Shown: piece by piece, positions 7,821-15,696 of the stretch
Layout of the letters: every line of letters begins with the position of its first letter
Numbering within the stretch: the first letter of the stretch is position 1
Source: Clostridia bacterium
Lineage (GTDB): Bacteria > Bacillota_A > Clostridia > Oscillospirales > CAG-272
Length of the DNA stretch: 16,452 bases
Reading direction: 5' to 3'
Assembly (NCBI GenBank): GCA_017454075.1
Contig: JAFTDQ010000005.1
Coordinates: forward strand, 1 to 16,452
Notes under the pieces: generated by a model
What the model saw: the letters and a program-made list of their open reading frames with translations, nothing else
Database searches by the model: none
Told to the model about the DNA's origin: nothing
Program-made: the position numbers and the translations under genes

Positions 7821-8393
7821 ATGACGATCAATTTTTCAAACGCCGGGATAACCGTCTCGGCGGGACGTCCGGAACAGTTTCCGGCGCCGAGACCGTGCGT
7901 CGTTTTTTCGGGTCGCTCGAACGTCGGAAAGAGCTCGCTCATAAACGCGCTGCTCGGCCGCAGATCCCTTGCGCATACCAGTTCGACGCCCGGAAAGACC
8001 GTCACGGTGAACTTTTACGATATAGACGGGAAAATATGGTTCGTAGATCTCCCGGGATACGGGTTCGCCGCCCGTTCATACGGCAGGAAAGAGGATTTTT
8101 CGCGCGTCACCGACGGCTTTCTTTCGGGATACGACGCGCCGAAGCTCGTTCTTCAGCTGATAGACGGAAAGGTCGGACCTACAAAGGACGATCTCACGAT
8201 GCTCGACTGGCTCGTAAGGACGGGCACGGAGTACGCCGTGATCCTGACGAAATGCGACAAGGCGAAAAAGGCGGAGCTTGACGTCACGCGCGGGGCTCTC
8301 GCGCCATTCGGAGCGGACGTTTTCCCGGTTTCGTCGGTGAAAAAACAGGGTACCGACGCCGTGACGGGGCGGATAAAAAGATTTGTTTCGTGA
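7821..8393 (+). CDS. engB: Ribosome biogenesis GTPase EngB/YsxC
   Basis: A 190-residue TrmE-Era-EngA-EngB-type GTPase required for late assembly of the 50S ribosomal subunit. All G motifs are seen: G1 GRSNVGKS (31-38), the G2 region with STPGKT (55-60), G3 DLPGYG (76-81), G4 TKCD (143-146) and G5 SSV (171-173). The segment TPGKTVTVNFY after switch I and the DLPGYGFA element are characteristic of EngB rather than Era or EngA. Lon directly upstream (33-base gap) reproduces the lon-ysxC order known in Bacillus and relatives. The Shine-Dalgarno is GCGGGG just before the ATG. The length is normal. Confidence 0.97.
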   Translation: MTINFSNAGITVSAGRPEQFPAPRPCVVFSGRSNVGKSSLINALLGRRSLAHTSSTPGKTVTVNFYDIDGKIWFVDLPGYGFAARSYGRKEDFSRVTDGFLSGYDAPKLVLQLIDGKVGPTKDDLTMLDWLVRTGTEYAVILTKCDKAKKAELDVTRGALAPFGADVFPVSSVKKQGTDAVTGRIKRFVS

Positions 8394-8415
8394 AACAGAG
8401 TAAAGGAGAGATCGA

Positions 8416-9096
8416 ATGCTGTTACAGCTCATCAGAAACGGGTTTTCGATAAGCGCGCTCGTCAGCGTGCTCGTTTCGGTCCCCGTCATACTGTTTTCTC
8501 TTTCGTTTCACGAGATGTCTCACGCGATAGCGGCAAACTCGCTCGGCGACCCGACGGCGAAGCACATGGGGCGGATCACGCTGAATCCTCTCAGACACCT
8601 TGACCTCGTCGGTACGCTGCTGATGTTTCTCGTCGGTATAGGATGGGCAAAGCCCGTACCGGTAAATCCGGGCAATTTCAGAAAGCCCAAGCATGGTATG
8701 GCGCTGACCTCCCTTGCGGGACCTCTTTCAAATCTTCTTCTTGCGTTCGTCTCTGACGTGCTGGCGCATCTGATGATGCTGATCCCTGCGGCGCCCTCGG
8801 ACTGGTACTATTATCCCGTCATCATAGTGTACCTTCTTTTTGACGTATCGACGATACTCAACGTCGGGCTAGCGGTCTTCAATATGCTCCCGATACCGCC
8901 CTTCGATGGATCGAGGGTGCTTTTCGCGTTCCTTCCCGACAGCGCCTATTTCGGCGTTATGAAATATGAAAGAATCATAAAATACGTCCTCATCGCCCTT
9001 CTCTGGGTCGGAGTGTTCGACGTACCGCTCGCGTTTCTCAGAAACGGGATACTTTCGGGATTTGACTATCTGATTGAACTTGTTATAAAGGTCTGA
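8416..9096 (+). CDS. Site-2-type intramembrane metalloprotease (peptidase M50)
   Basis: A 226-residue polytopic membrane protein of the short M50B family (YwhC/YdiL-like), often beside scpA-scpB in Bacillota. The zinc site is HEMSH (His32, Glu33, His36) in the first or second membrane helix. The third ligand is Asp164 in NMLPIPPFDGSRV, the usual N-x-x-P-x-x-P-x-D-G motif. A conserved GWAKPVPVNP loop (77-86) lies between them, along with several hydrophobic segments (about 14-34, 64-80, 98-125, 132-156, and 180-200). These enzymes cleave transmembrane helices; the substrate of this subfamily is generally unknown. The start has a strong AAAGGAGAG site at 8402-8410. No PDZ domain is present, as expected for this short class. 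Confidence 0.93.
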   Translation: MLLQLIRNGFSISALVSVLVSVPVILFSLSFHEMSHAIAANSLGDPTAKHMGRITLNPLRHLDLVGTLLMFLVGIGWAKPVPVNPGNFRKPKHGMALTSLAGPLSNLLLAFVSDVLAHLMMLIPAAPSDWYYYPVIIVYLLFDVSTILNVGLAVFNMLPIPPFDGSRVLFAFLPDSAYFGVMKYERIIKYVLIALLWVGVFDVPLAFLRNGILSGFDYLIELVIKV

Positions 9097-9104
9097 GGTC
9101 ACGG

Positions 9105-9869
9105 ATGAGTGAGCTGAGCTTCCAGCTTGAGGTTTTCGAGGGACCGCTCGATCTCCTTCTCGCGCTGATAAAAAAGAATAACGTAGATATTTACGATATA
9201 CCGATCTCTGAGATATGCGATCAGTACAACGACTATCTCCGTCAGATGGCGGAAATGGACATGGAGATCGCCGGAGAGTTCATCGTAATGGCGGCGGAGC
9301 TGCTGCTGATAAAAAGCCGCATGCTCCTGCCGAAGCCGGCCGTCGAGGGAGAGGAGCCGGAGGAAGACCCGCGCGCAAACCTGGCGCGCCGGCTCGCAGA
9401 GTATCAGAGGGCCAAGGAGACGGCCGCATTCCTCGCCGACAGATACACCGTTTTCGGCGGGCGCCTTGCGCGCGAGACCGAGGTGCTCGACACCCGCGGA
9501 GACCTGCCCGACAGTATCGATCCGTCGCTTCTTGTCAGGGCGATGCAGCGCGTCGCGGAGAAAAACAGCCGCTACGCGGATATCGTCAAGGATTCCGAGC
9601 GGGAGATCGAAAAGCTTCTCGCCGCAAAGGTCGTACCGGTCTCGTCAAAGATATATTCGATCCTTCGCATTCTGAGAAGGCGCGGGTCAACGCCTTTCGA
9701 GGATATTCTTATGACGGCGGCAAACCGCTCGGCGCTCGTCGCGATATTCATAGCTTCGCTCGAGCTGCTTAAAGTTCAGCGGATCAGAATGTCCGTGACG
9801 GAGGACGAACGGGTGATATTTATCCTTAACACAAGCCATGCGCGGAACGAGGTGACCGCCGATGAATGA
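9105..9869 (+). CDS. scpA: Segregation and condensation protein A (SMC kleisin)
   Basis: The kleisin subunit that bridges the SMC heads in the bacterial condensin complex, compacting and segregating chromosomes. The 254-residue protein opens with LEVFEGPLDLLLALIKKNNVDI, the canonical ScpA N-terminus. Its N-terminal helical domain contains EFIVMAAELLLIKSRMLLP (about 58-76). A variable acidic linker (EGEEPEEDP) follows, then a C-terminal winged-helix with FEDIL and VAIFIASLELLK. It starts eight bases after the M50 gene with GAGGT as Shine-Dalgarno, and its end overlaps scpB by eight bases, so the two partners are translationally coupled, as in most Bacillota. The smc gene itself is not in the window. 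Confidence 0.97.
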   Translation: MSELSFQLEVFEGPLDLLLALIKKNNVDIYDIPISEICDQYNDYLRQMAEMDMEIAGEFIVMAAELLLIKSRMLLPKPAVEGEEPEEDPRANLARRLAEYQRAKETAAFLADRYTVFGGRLARETEVLDTRGDLPDSIDPSLLVRAMQRVAEKNSRYADIVKDSEREIEKLLAAKVVPVSSKIYSILRILRRRGSTPFEDILMTAANRSALVAIFIASLELLKVQRIRMSVTEDERVIFILNTSHARNEVTADE

Positions 9870-10533
9870 TCAGATAACGACAGACACATATTACGGAGAA
9901 GAGGATATAGACCTCATGAGCCGCGCCCCCGCCGTAGAGGCGATCCTCTTCGCGGCCGGGTTTCCGGTAAAGTACGACAAGATCGCCGAGACCTGCGAGA
10001 TGACAAGGGAAGAGCTCGACGTCATTCTTTCGTCCCCGTATTTCGAGTATGAGAACAGGGGGATCAGACTCGTCAGGTTCAGCGATTCGTGCCAGCTCTG
10101 CTCCAATGAGTTTTTTGAAAAACAGGTCAAAAAGGCCCTCGGTATGAGGGCGAACGGAGGGCTTTCGAACTCATCGATGGAGACCCTCGCCATAATAGCG
10201 TACAATCAGCCCGTGACGAGGGCTCTGATAGAGCAGATACGCGGCGTCGACTGTTCGTACGCGATAACCACGCTCATCGAAAAACAGCTTATCGAGGTGA
10301 CCGGGCGTCTTGACGTTCCCGGGAAACCGAATCTCTACGGAACGACCGAGACGTTTCTCCGCTGCTTCGGGTTCGGATCGATATCCGAACTCCCCGTCAG
10401 CGAGGTGGTCGATTCCGTAAACGAGCGGATCGCCGGGGCGGCCGAAGAAAACCGCCCGGACGGAAGCGAAGCGGCGGACGCGGGTAATCCCCCTTCGCTC
10501 GAGCTCGATATCGGGGCGCCGGACGAAAACTGA
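9862..10533 (+). CDS. scpB: Segregation and condensation protein B
   Basis: The KITE subunit of the SMC-ScpAB condensin; it dimerises and binds the middle of ScpA. It has 223 residues with two tandem winged-helix domains. The first is near APAVEAILFAAGFPVKYDKIAE (about 23-44). The second holds MRANGGLSNSSMETLAIIAYNQPVTRALIEQIRGVDC, the most conserved ScpB stretch, then LIEVTGRLDVPGKPNLYGTTETFLRCFG. The C-terminal tail (about 190-223) is acidic, low-complexity and probably disordered. The ATG lies inside the end of scpA. The N-terminus is somewhat longer than the B. subtilis protein, but no better in-frame start with a ribosome site is seen downstream. Confidence 0.97.
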   Translation: MNDQITTDTYYGEEDIDLMSRAPAVEAILFAAGFPVKYDKIAETCEMTREELDVILSSPYFEYENRGIRLVRFSDSCQLCSNEFFEKQVKKALGMRANGGLSNSSMETLAIIAYNQPVTRALIEQIRGVDCSYAITTLIEKQLIEVTGRLDVPGKPNLYGTTETFLRCFGFGSISELPVSEVVDSVNERIAGAAEENRPDGSEAADAGNPPSLELDIGAPDEN

Positions 10534-10551
10534 CCGGATCGGAGGACGGAG

Positions 10552-11337
10552 ATGACTGCCTTATATATAATCGGCGGCGTGCTGCTCTTTTTCGTCCTCG
10601 TCGCTCTGATAAGGGTCAGAATAAGGATCGCTTTCCTTGAATCGGCCGAGATCGGGATAAAGGTGTTGTTTTTTACCTTCCGTCTCGTTCCGAAAAAGAA
10701 AAAACCGGTCAGACTCTCTGATTTTGAGATCGAAAAGTTCCGTCGGCACAGACTCAGGCAGCTTGAAAAAGAGCGGAAAAAACTTCTGAAAAAACAGAAA
10801 AAGGCCGAAAAAGAAAAGAAAAAGAAATCCGCCGAAGCCGCCGAAGGGAAAGAAAAGGAAAAAAAGAATCCCATTGATCAGGCAAAACTCTGGCTCGACA
10901 CGGCGAAGAGCGTCCTTCCGCCCGTACTCGGAAAGTTCGGGAAGCATATTTATATCAGGATAGACGCCCTCGCTTTCATAATAAGGGGAAAAGAACCCGA
11001 CAAAACGGCCGTCACCTTCGGGGAGGCGGCGCAGATATTCGCGTATCTTTCGGAGCTTCTGAACGATAACAAAAAGGTCGTTTACGGAGATGACTGCCGC
11101 GGGAGATACGGCGTTGCCGTCGATTTTAACGGGGATAAGGCCTCGGTCGATATCGACGTCACGCTCGGAATGAGGATATGGCAGGTATTCGCGACGGGGA
11201 TAACGGCTTATAGGAATCTGCCGTCCGGCGCCGCCGGAGCGCTCGGTATAGGCGGCAGGAAGAAACCCAAAAAAGGAAATGCGAAAAACGCGGCGGAAGC
11301 CGGGGAGGAAGACAGCAATGGAAAACAGCATGAGTGA
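10552..11337 (+). CDS. DUF2953 family protein with N-terminal membrane helix
   Basis: A 261-residue protein with a transmembrane helix at about 3-22 (ALYIIGGVLLFFVLVALI), a region matching the start of DUF2953 proteins (RIRIAFLESAEIGIKVLFFTFRLVP), and then a very basic, lysine-rich stretch (about 45-105). The C-terminal half (about 125-225) carries alternating strands (YIRIDALAFIIRGKEPDKTAVTFGEAAQIFAYL) as in the family. DUF2953 genes regularly lie between scpB and ytfJ in Clostridia, exactly as here. The family belongs to the sporulation-associated neighbourhood, but its biochemical role is unknown. The start has GGAGG at 10541-10545. The end overlaps the next gene's start by 20 bases. Confidence 0.86.
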   Translation: MTALYIIGGVLLFFVLVALIRVRIRIAFLESAEIGIKVLFFTFRLVPKKKKPVRLSDFEIEKFRRHRLRQLEKERKKLLKKQKKAEKEKKKKSAEAAEGKEKEKKNPIDQAKLWLDTAKSVLPPVLGKFGKHIYIRIDALAFIIRGKEPDKTAVTFGEAAQIFAYLSELLNDNKKVVYGDDCRGRYGVAVDFNGDKASVDIDVTLGMRIWQVFATGITAYRNLPSGAAGALGIGGRKKPKKGNAKNAAEAGEEDSNGKQHE

Positions 11338-11815
11338 GATGATCAGATCGTCGCTTGAGGGGATCTCGACCATAGCGGGCACGGATACCGTCATCGGAGA
11401 GCCGATAAACGCCCCGGGCGGGACCGTCATCATACCCGTGTCGAGGGTTTCGGTCGGCTTTGCGACCGGCGGACTGGATTATCATCCGAAATCCACTCAG
11501 AAGAGCAAGGACGAGACGAAAACCGTTCCGTCGTCAGGGGCGAAGCCCTGCTTCGGCGGCGGAGGAGGGACCGGTATCTCGGTCACCCCGGTCTGCTTTC
11601 TCGTAATAACGAAAGACGGGCGCGTGGAGGTGCTGAACGTCGGAGATCCCGCGATAAGCAATCCGGCGGTCGGGATAATCGACTCCGTCGCTTCGCTTGC
11701 CGAGAAGGCGCCGGAGATAATCACGCGAATCAAGAGCACATTTTCGAAGGACGGAAAAGCGGAGCCCGACGATCTCGATCCCGAGGACCTGAAACAGGAG
11801 AAATCCGGGGAATGA
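11318..11815 (+). CDS. GerW/YtfJ family sporulation-associated protein
   Basis: A 165-residue soluble protein. Family features are visible: an N-terminal helix (MSEMIRSSLEGISTIAGTDTVIGEPI), the strand-rich stretch GGTVIIPVSRVSVGFATGG, a glycine cluster FGGGGGTGISVTPVCFLVI, then KDGRVEVLNV and an amphipathic C-terminal helix with an acidic tail. In B. subtilis the homologue YtfJ (GerW) is a forespore protein needed for normal germination; homologues also occur in non-sporulating Bacillota, so sporulation is only suggested. The start at 11318 is chosen for the GGGGAGG site at 11302-11308; an in-frame ATG at 11279 lies deep in the previous gene and lacks one. It overlaps DUF2953 by 20 bases and the following gene by four (ATGA). 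Confidence 0.92.
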   Translation: MENSMSEMIRSSLEGISTIAGTDTVIGEPINAPGGTVIIPVSRVSVGFATGGLDYHPKSTQKSKDETKTVPSSGAKPCFGGGGGTGISVTPVCFLVITKDGRVEVLNVGDPAISNPAVGIIDSVASLAEKAPEIITRIKSTFSKDGKAEPDDLDPEDLKQEKSGE

Positions 11816-12606
11816 GCGGCGGCAAGGTCCTTTCGGGACGGCAGTCAAAGAAGATCGATCCCGCGGGGATGACGCTTTCCGGTGTCGAAGACGGGATCAA
11901 GCTTCAGAAATATATCGCGGACTGCGGCATTATGTCGAGGCGAGCGGCCGAAAAAAGGATCCTTGACGGCTCGATAACCGTAAACGGAGAGCCCGTTGAG
12001 GTCGGCAGGAGAGTCACTCCGGGGCTTGATGCCGTCGCGTTCCTCGGCCGACCGGTCACCTACCCGACGGTGCCGTCATACGCGTACATAATGCTGAACA
12101 AGCCGCGCGGATACGTGACAACGATGAGCGACGAGTTCGGCAGAAAATGCATCGCGGAACTCGTTTCTGACGTCGGATGCCGCGTTTTTCCGTGCGGACG
12201 GCTCGACGCGGACTCCGAGGGGCTTCTGATACTGACAAACGACGGGGAATTCGCCAACAGACTTACTCATCCGTCCCATCATATACCAAAGCGCTATCTG
12301 GTAAGGGTAAAGGGAAACGTAAACGAAAAACAGCTCGGCGTTCTCAACTGCCCCATCGAGATCGACGGATACGTGACCACGGCGGCCGACGTCTCGGTCG
12401 TCTCGGCGGAGGAGCAGCAGACGGTGCTTGCCGTCACGCTGTACGAAGGGAGAAACCGCCAAATACGCCGCATGTGCGAAAAAGCGGGGCTTCTCATTAA
12501 AAGACTCAGACGCGTCGCGGTCGGCGACGTCGAGCTCGGGACTCTCGCGCCCGGCAAATGGCGCCGCCTTACAAGGGAAGAGACCGACAGCCTGAGAAAT
12601 TACTGA
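11812..12606 (+). CDS. RsuA/RluB-family rRNA pseudouridine synthase
   Basis: Converts a uridine in ribosomal RNA to pseudouridine; RluB acts on 23S rRNA and RsuA on 16S, and the neighbourhood (scpAB-ytfJ-rluB) favours the RluB type. It has 264 residues: an S4 RNA-binding domain (about 29-75, IKLQKYIADCGIMSRRAAEKRI then GSITVNGEPV), then the catalytic domain with NKPRGYVTTMSD, the active-site Asp132 in GRLDADSEGLLILTNDG, and the late motif YEGRNRQIRRM (211-221). The first about 28 residues precede the S4 domain and are unusual, so an internal ATG at 11869 is a possible alternative start. The outer ATG overlaps the gerW-like stop by four bases, with AGGAG at 11796-11800, which favours it. Confidence 0.93.
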   Translation: MSGGKVLSGRQSKKIDPAGMTLSGVEDGIKLQKYIADCGIMSRRAAEKRILDGSITVNGEPVEVGRRVTPGLDAVAFLGRPVTYPTVPSYAYIMLNKPRGYVTTMSDEFGRKCIAELVSDVGCRVFPCGRLDADSEGLLILTNDGEFANRLTHPSHHIPKRYLVRVKGNVNEKQLGVLNCPIEIDGYVTTAADVSVVSAEEQQTVLAVTLYEGRNRQIRRMCEKAGLLIKRLRRVAVGDVELGTLAPGKWRRLTREETDSLRNY

Positions 12607-12622
12607 AAGGAATAAAACCATC

Positions 12623-12787
12623 ATGGAAGAACAGAAAATCACCATCGAGATCACGACGAGCGGCGAAAAGTGCGAACTCACCGACGCGGAAATCAAAAAA
12701 TGGTACGAGACAAAGGTCTCGTCCCTCTTTAACAGAGAGTACGGCACTCCCGTTATCTCGGTAAAGGTGGAGCGCACCGAAAAGTAA
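12623..12787 (+). CDS. Small hypothetical protein, 54 residues
   Basis: An unrecognised short ORF beginning ATG at 12623, 16 bases after the rluB-like stop, with AAAGGA at 12606-12611 as a usable but distant Shine-Dalgarno. It encodes MEEQKITIEITTSGEKCELT, then DAEIKKWYETKVSSLFNREY, then GTPVISVKVERTEK. The pattern suggests strand-helix-strand: alternating hydrophobics in KITIEI, an amphipathic helix around 21-37, and a final VISVKVE strand. One cysteine (Cys17), no signal or membrane segment. Codon use resembles the neighbours (many C/G third positions), which supports real coding. It could be the last cistron of the long + strand series. I assign no function. Confidence 0.65.
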   Translation: MEEQKITIEITTSGEKCELTDAEIKKWYETKVSSLFNREYGTPVISVKVERTEK

Positions 12788-12807
12788 AGAGCAGGACGGG
12801 CAAGTCG

Positions 12808-12841
12808 TTTCTGCAAGTTGAAAAGTAAAAACTTGCAGAAA
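12808..12841. promoter_or_regulatory. 34-bp inverted repeat upstream of the gdhA promoter
   Basis: Perfect 12-base arms, TTTCTGCAAGTT (12808-12819) and AACTTGCAGAAA (12830-12841), with a 10-base centre. It ends 13 bases before the -35 of the gdhA promoter. There is no T run after it in either direction, so it is a poor intrinsic terminator. It fits a dyad protein-binding site or an RNA hairpin at the end of the upstream transcript. Confidence 0.6.
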
Positions 12842-12854
12842 ACGCAAAAACCCC

Positions 12855-14265
<1,411 letters not shown>

Positions 14266-14285
14266 GTCATAAAGGAAAAATAATT

Positions 14286-14323
14286 AACCGGTCCGGGCGC
14301 GGCACGCTCCCGGACCGGTTTTT
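14286..14323 (+). terminator. gdhA terminator, possibly bidirectional
   Basis: A perfect 12-bp stem, AACCGGTCCGGG (14286-14297) and CCCGGACCGGTT (14309-14320), with an 11-base loop, then T residues through 14323. It lies 20 bases after the gdhA stop. On the opposite strand the stem is followed by TTAATTATTTTT-like sequence, so it may also end the converging lexA-side transcript. Confidence 0.93.
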
Positions 14324-14358
14324 CGTGCGTCTGAATGCCGGACGTCCCGCGCCCTGAT

Positions 14359-14673
14359 TCATTGTCCGCTTTCGTGTTCTCCTATGATCTTTTCCATCCA
14401 GATCATGTTATACCAGCGCCCGAACTTGTACCCGCAGGAGTGAAATTCCCCGACTTTTTTGTAGCCGAGCCGCGAATGAAACCTTTCGCTGTCATACGTC
14501 AGATATTCGTCTTCTTCCGTCGGGCTGCCGACGCAGGCGTACAGATTGAGTACGCCTTTTTCTTTTAATCTCTCCTCGAGCGCTTTGTACAGAGCTCTTC
14601 CGTACCCCTGCCTCCTTATGTTCCGATCAATATAAATCCGTTCTTTCATGCCGTCATACCGTTTTTGAAACAA
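14359..14673 (-). pseudogene. GNAT acetyltransferase remnant lacking its N-terminal half
   Basis: The frame encodes the C-terminal half of a GCN5-related N-acetyltransferase. The acetyl-CoA loop RRQGYGRALY is at residues 20-29 of the open frame, followed by the later strands and NLYACV, FHSRLGYKKVGEFHSCGYKFGRWYNMIWMEK, typical of the small phosphinothricin-acetyltransferase-like GNATs of Bacillota. Such enzymes are about 160-170 residues; only about 104 codons are open here. A stop codon lies directly upstream (14674-14676), and the missing part would hold the first strands and the substrate-binding helices. The only starts are a TTG (14673) and an ATG (14649), neither with a clear Shine-Dalgarno. 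The family-like segment FQKRYDG...IYIDRN runs right up to the stop, as expected for a 5' deletion. It lies eight bases after the preceding gene's stop. An expressed fragment cannot be excluded. Confidence 0.75.
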
Positions 14674-14681
14674 TTATCATC

Positions 14682-14999
14682 TCAGTCGTTCGCAGACGTT
14701 TCGAGCGTTCTGAGAACGCACTTTTTGCGCATCTCCGCGATGTCGCCGTCCGTAAGCTTTTCCTTCGGATACACGTACCATCCGCGGTAGTCTTTGTATA
14801 TGTTCGCTTTTCTGCCCGCGATGATAACGGTAAAACATGTGGCGCCGTCCATTGATTTCGGGACCGGTCTGATGAACTGTACGCTGTCGACCTTCCACCG
14901 CCTCCCGTCGAGCCAGTATACGATCCTCGGGACCTCGATCCCTGACATCGTTTTCGAGGTGTCGACAAGCAGATATTGCCTTAAATTCGTGTTTTCCAT
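14682..14999 (-). CDS. Uncharacterised 105-residue protein coupled to lexA
   Basis: It follows lexA with a 10-base gap, and its Shine-Dalgarno GAGGG (15007-15011) overlaps the lexA stop codon, so the two are almost certainly cotranscribed and translationally coupled. The start is the ATG at 14999; a longer frame would run back into lexA without a better site. The sequence has no signal or membrane segment. It looks like a compact beta-rich domain: YLLVDTSKTMSG, VPRIVYWLDGRRWKVDSVQF, ATCFTVIIAGRKANIYKD, then the aromatic GWYVYPKEKL, and a charged C-terminal helix. The pattern W.DGR.W.(I/V)D followed by T(V)...G.....Y...WYV resembles small uncharacterised proteins I recall near SOS genes in Clostridia, but I could not check this. 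The SOS link rests on its position only. Confidence 0.8.
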   Translation of the reverse strand: MENTNLRQYLLVDTSKTMSGIEVPRIVYWLDGRRWKVDSVQFIRPVPKSMDGATCFTVIIAGRKANIYKDYRGWYVYPKEKLTDGDIAEMRKKCVLRTLETSAND

Positions 15000-15009
15000 T
15001 ATTCTGCCC

Positions 15010-15618
15010 TCAGAGTTTCTTAATGACAAACCTGGCGATGCCCTGGATGCGCATCTTGTCGAGCAGGATCTGTTTGCCGGGATATTTTTCCGCGTTTTCG
15101 TAATTCAGCACGGCCTTGCCTTTGCTCGTCCCGACGTATCGCTTCAGGGTGTTCGCTCCGTCATCGTCCGTGGCTACGACGATATCGTTCTTTTCGGCGT
15201 ACTGTTTGTTTTCGACGACGACGGTGTCGCCGTCGTCGATCCCGGCGTCGGTCATGGAGTCGCCCGACGCCCTCAGTATGTACATCTCCTTGTTTCCGAA
15301 GATGGAAGCCGGGAGCCGTACGTATTCGTATATCTCCGCCTCCTCGAGCTGAGGATCGCCGCATTTGACCGAGCCGACGACGGGCGCCGTGTTTATATCA
15401 TCTGATATCATCTCGGTCCTGGGAGTATCGAACTGACGGTGCCGGTATGTGATGATACCTTTCTCATCCATTTCTTTCAGATAAGCATGCACGCGGCTCT
15501 GCGGCATTCCCGCGTCCTTCGCTATGTCCGCGATTGTTGGCTCGCGCCCTTCTTTCAGCTTCCAGTATTCGATTATCCCGATAATCTTCTGTATTCTTTC
15601 AGGATCCTTGCGTCTCAT
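15010..15618 (-). CDS. lexA: LexA-type self-cleaving repressor
   Basis: The 202-residue product has an N-terminal winged helix-turn-helix (about 8-58; GREPTIADIAKDAGMPQSRVHAYLKEMDEKGIITY) and a C-terminal S24 peptidase domain. The cleavage site is VGSVKCGDPQ, so the scissile bond would be Cys86-Gly87 instead of the usual Ala-Gly. The catalytic Ser121 (ASGDSM) and Lys159 (NTLKRYV) are both present, so RecA-stimulated self-cleavage is expected. The helix-turn-helix is divergent from the Bacillus DinR type (GMPQSRVHAYLKEM), so its operator may differ. It could alternatively be a LexA-like regulator of a mobile element, but no phage genes are adjacent. Start: GGGAGG at 15624-15629, five bases before the ATG. 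A candidate autoregulatory palindrome overlaps its leader. Confidence 0.9.
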   Translation of the reverse strand: MRRKDPERIQKIIGIIEYWKLKEGREPTIADIAKDAGMPQSRVHAYLKEMDEKGIITYRHRQFDTPRTEMISDDINTAPVVGSVKCGDPQLEEAEIYEYVRLPASIFGNKEMYILRASGDSMTDAGIDDGDTVVVENKQYAEKNDIVVATDDDGANTLKRYVGTSKGKAVLNYENAEKYPGKQILLDKMRIQGIARFVIKKL

Positions 15619-15637
15619 AAATGCCTCCCGGACGTAT

Positions 15638-15656
15638 GCGGAATTATTTATTCTGC
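15638..15656. promoter_or_regulatory. Candidate LexA operator in the lexA leader
   Basis: Read on the - strand: GCAGAAT-AAATA-ATTCCGC, a palindrome with 6 of 7 matching positions per arm and a five-base centre. It falls at about +5 to +23 relative to the predicted transcription start, an ideal place for autorepression. It is not the classical Bacillus GAAC-N4-GTTC box. The assignment to LexA is inference from position. Confidence 0.5.
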
Positions 15657-15667
15657 TTACATATTAT

Positions 15668-15696
15668 ATTATAAGGCCCCGACCGCGGTTTGTCAA
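15668..15696 (-). promoter_or_regulatory. Consensus sigma-A promoter of lexA with A-tract upstream
   Basis: On the - strand: TTGACA (15696-15691), 17-base spacer, TATAAT (15673-15668), all perfect. The A/T-only tract at 15701-15714 lies just upstream of the -35 and looks like an UP element. The predicted start is near 15661, with a leader of about 43 bases to the ATG at 15618. Confidence 0.9.

Noticed and set aside
12076..12816. A 246-codon open frame on the - strand
   Set aside because: It runs antisense through the rluB-like gene and the small ORF, and its start lies inside the inverted repeat. No family-like sequence.
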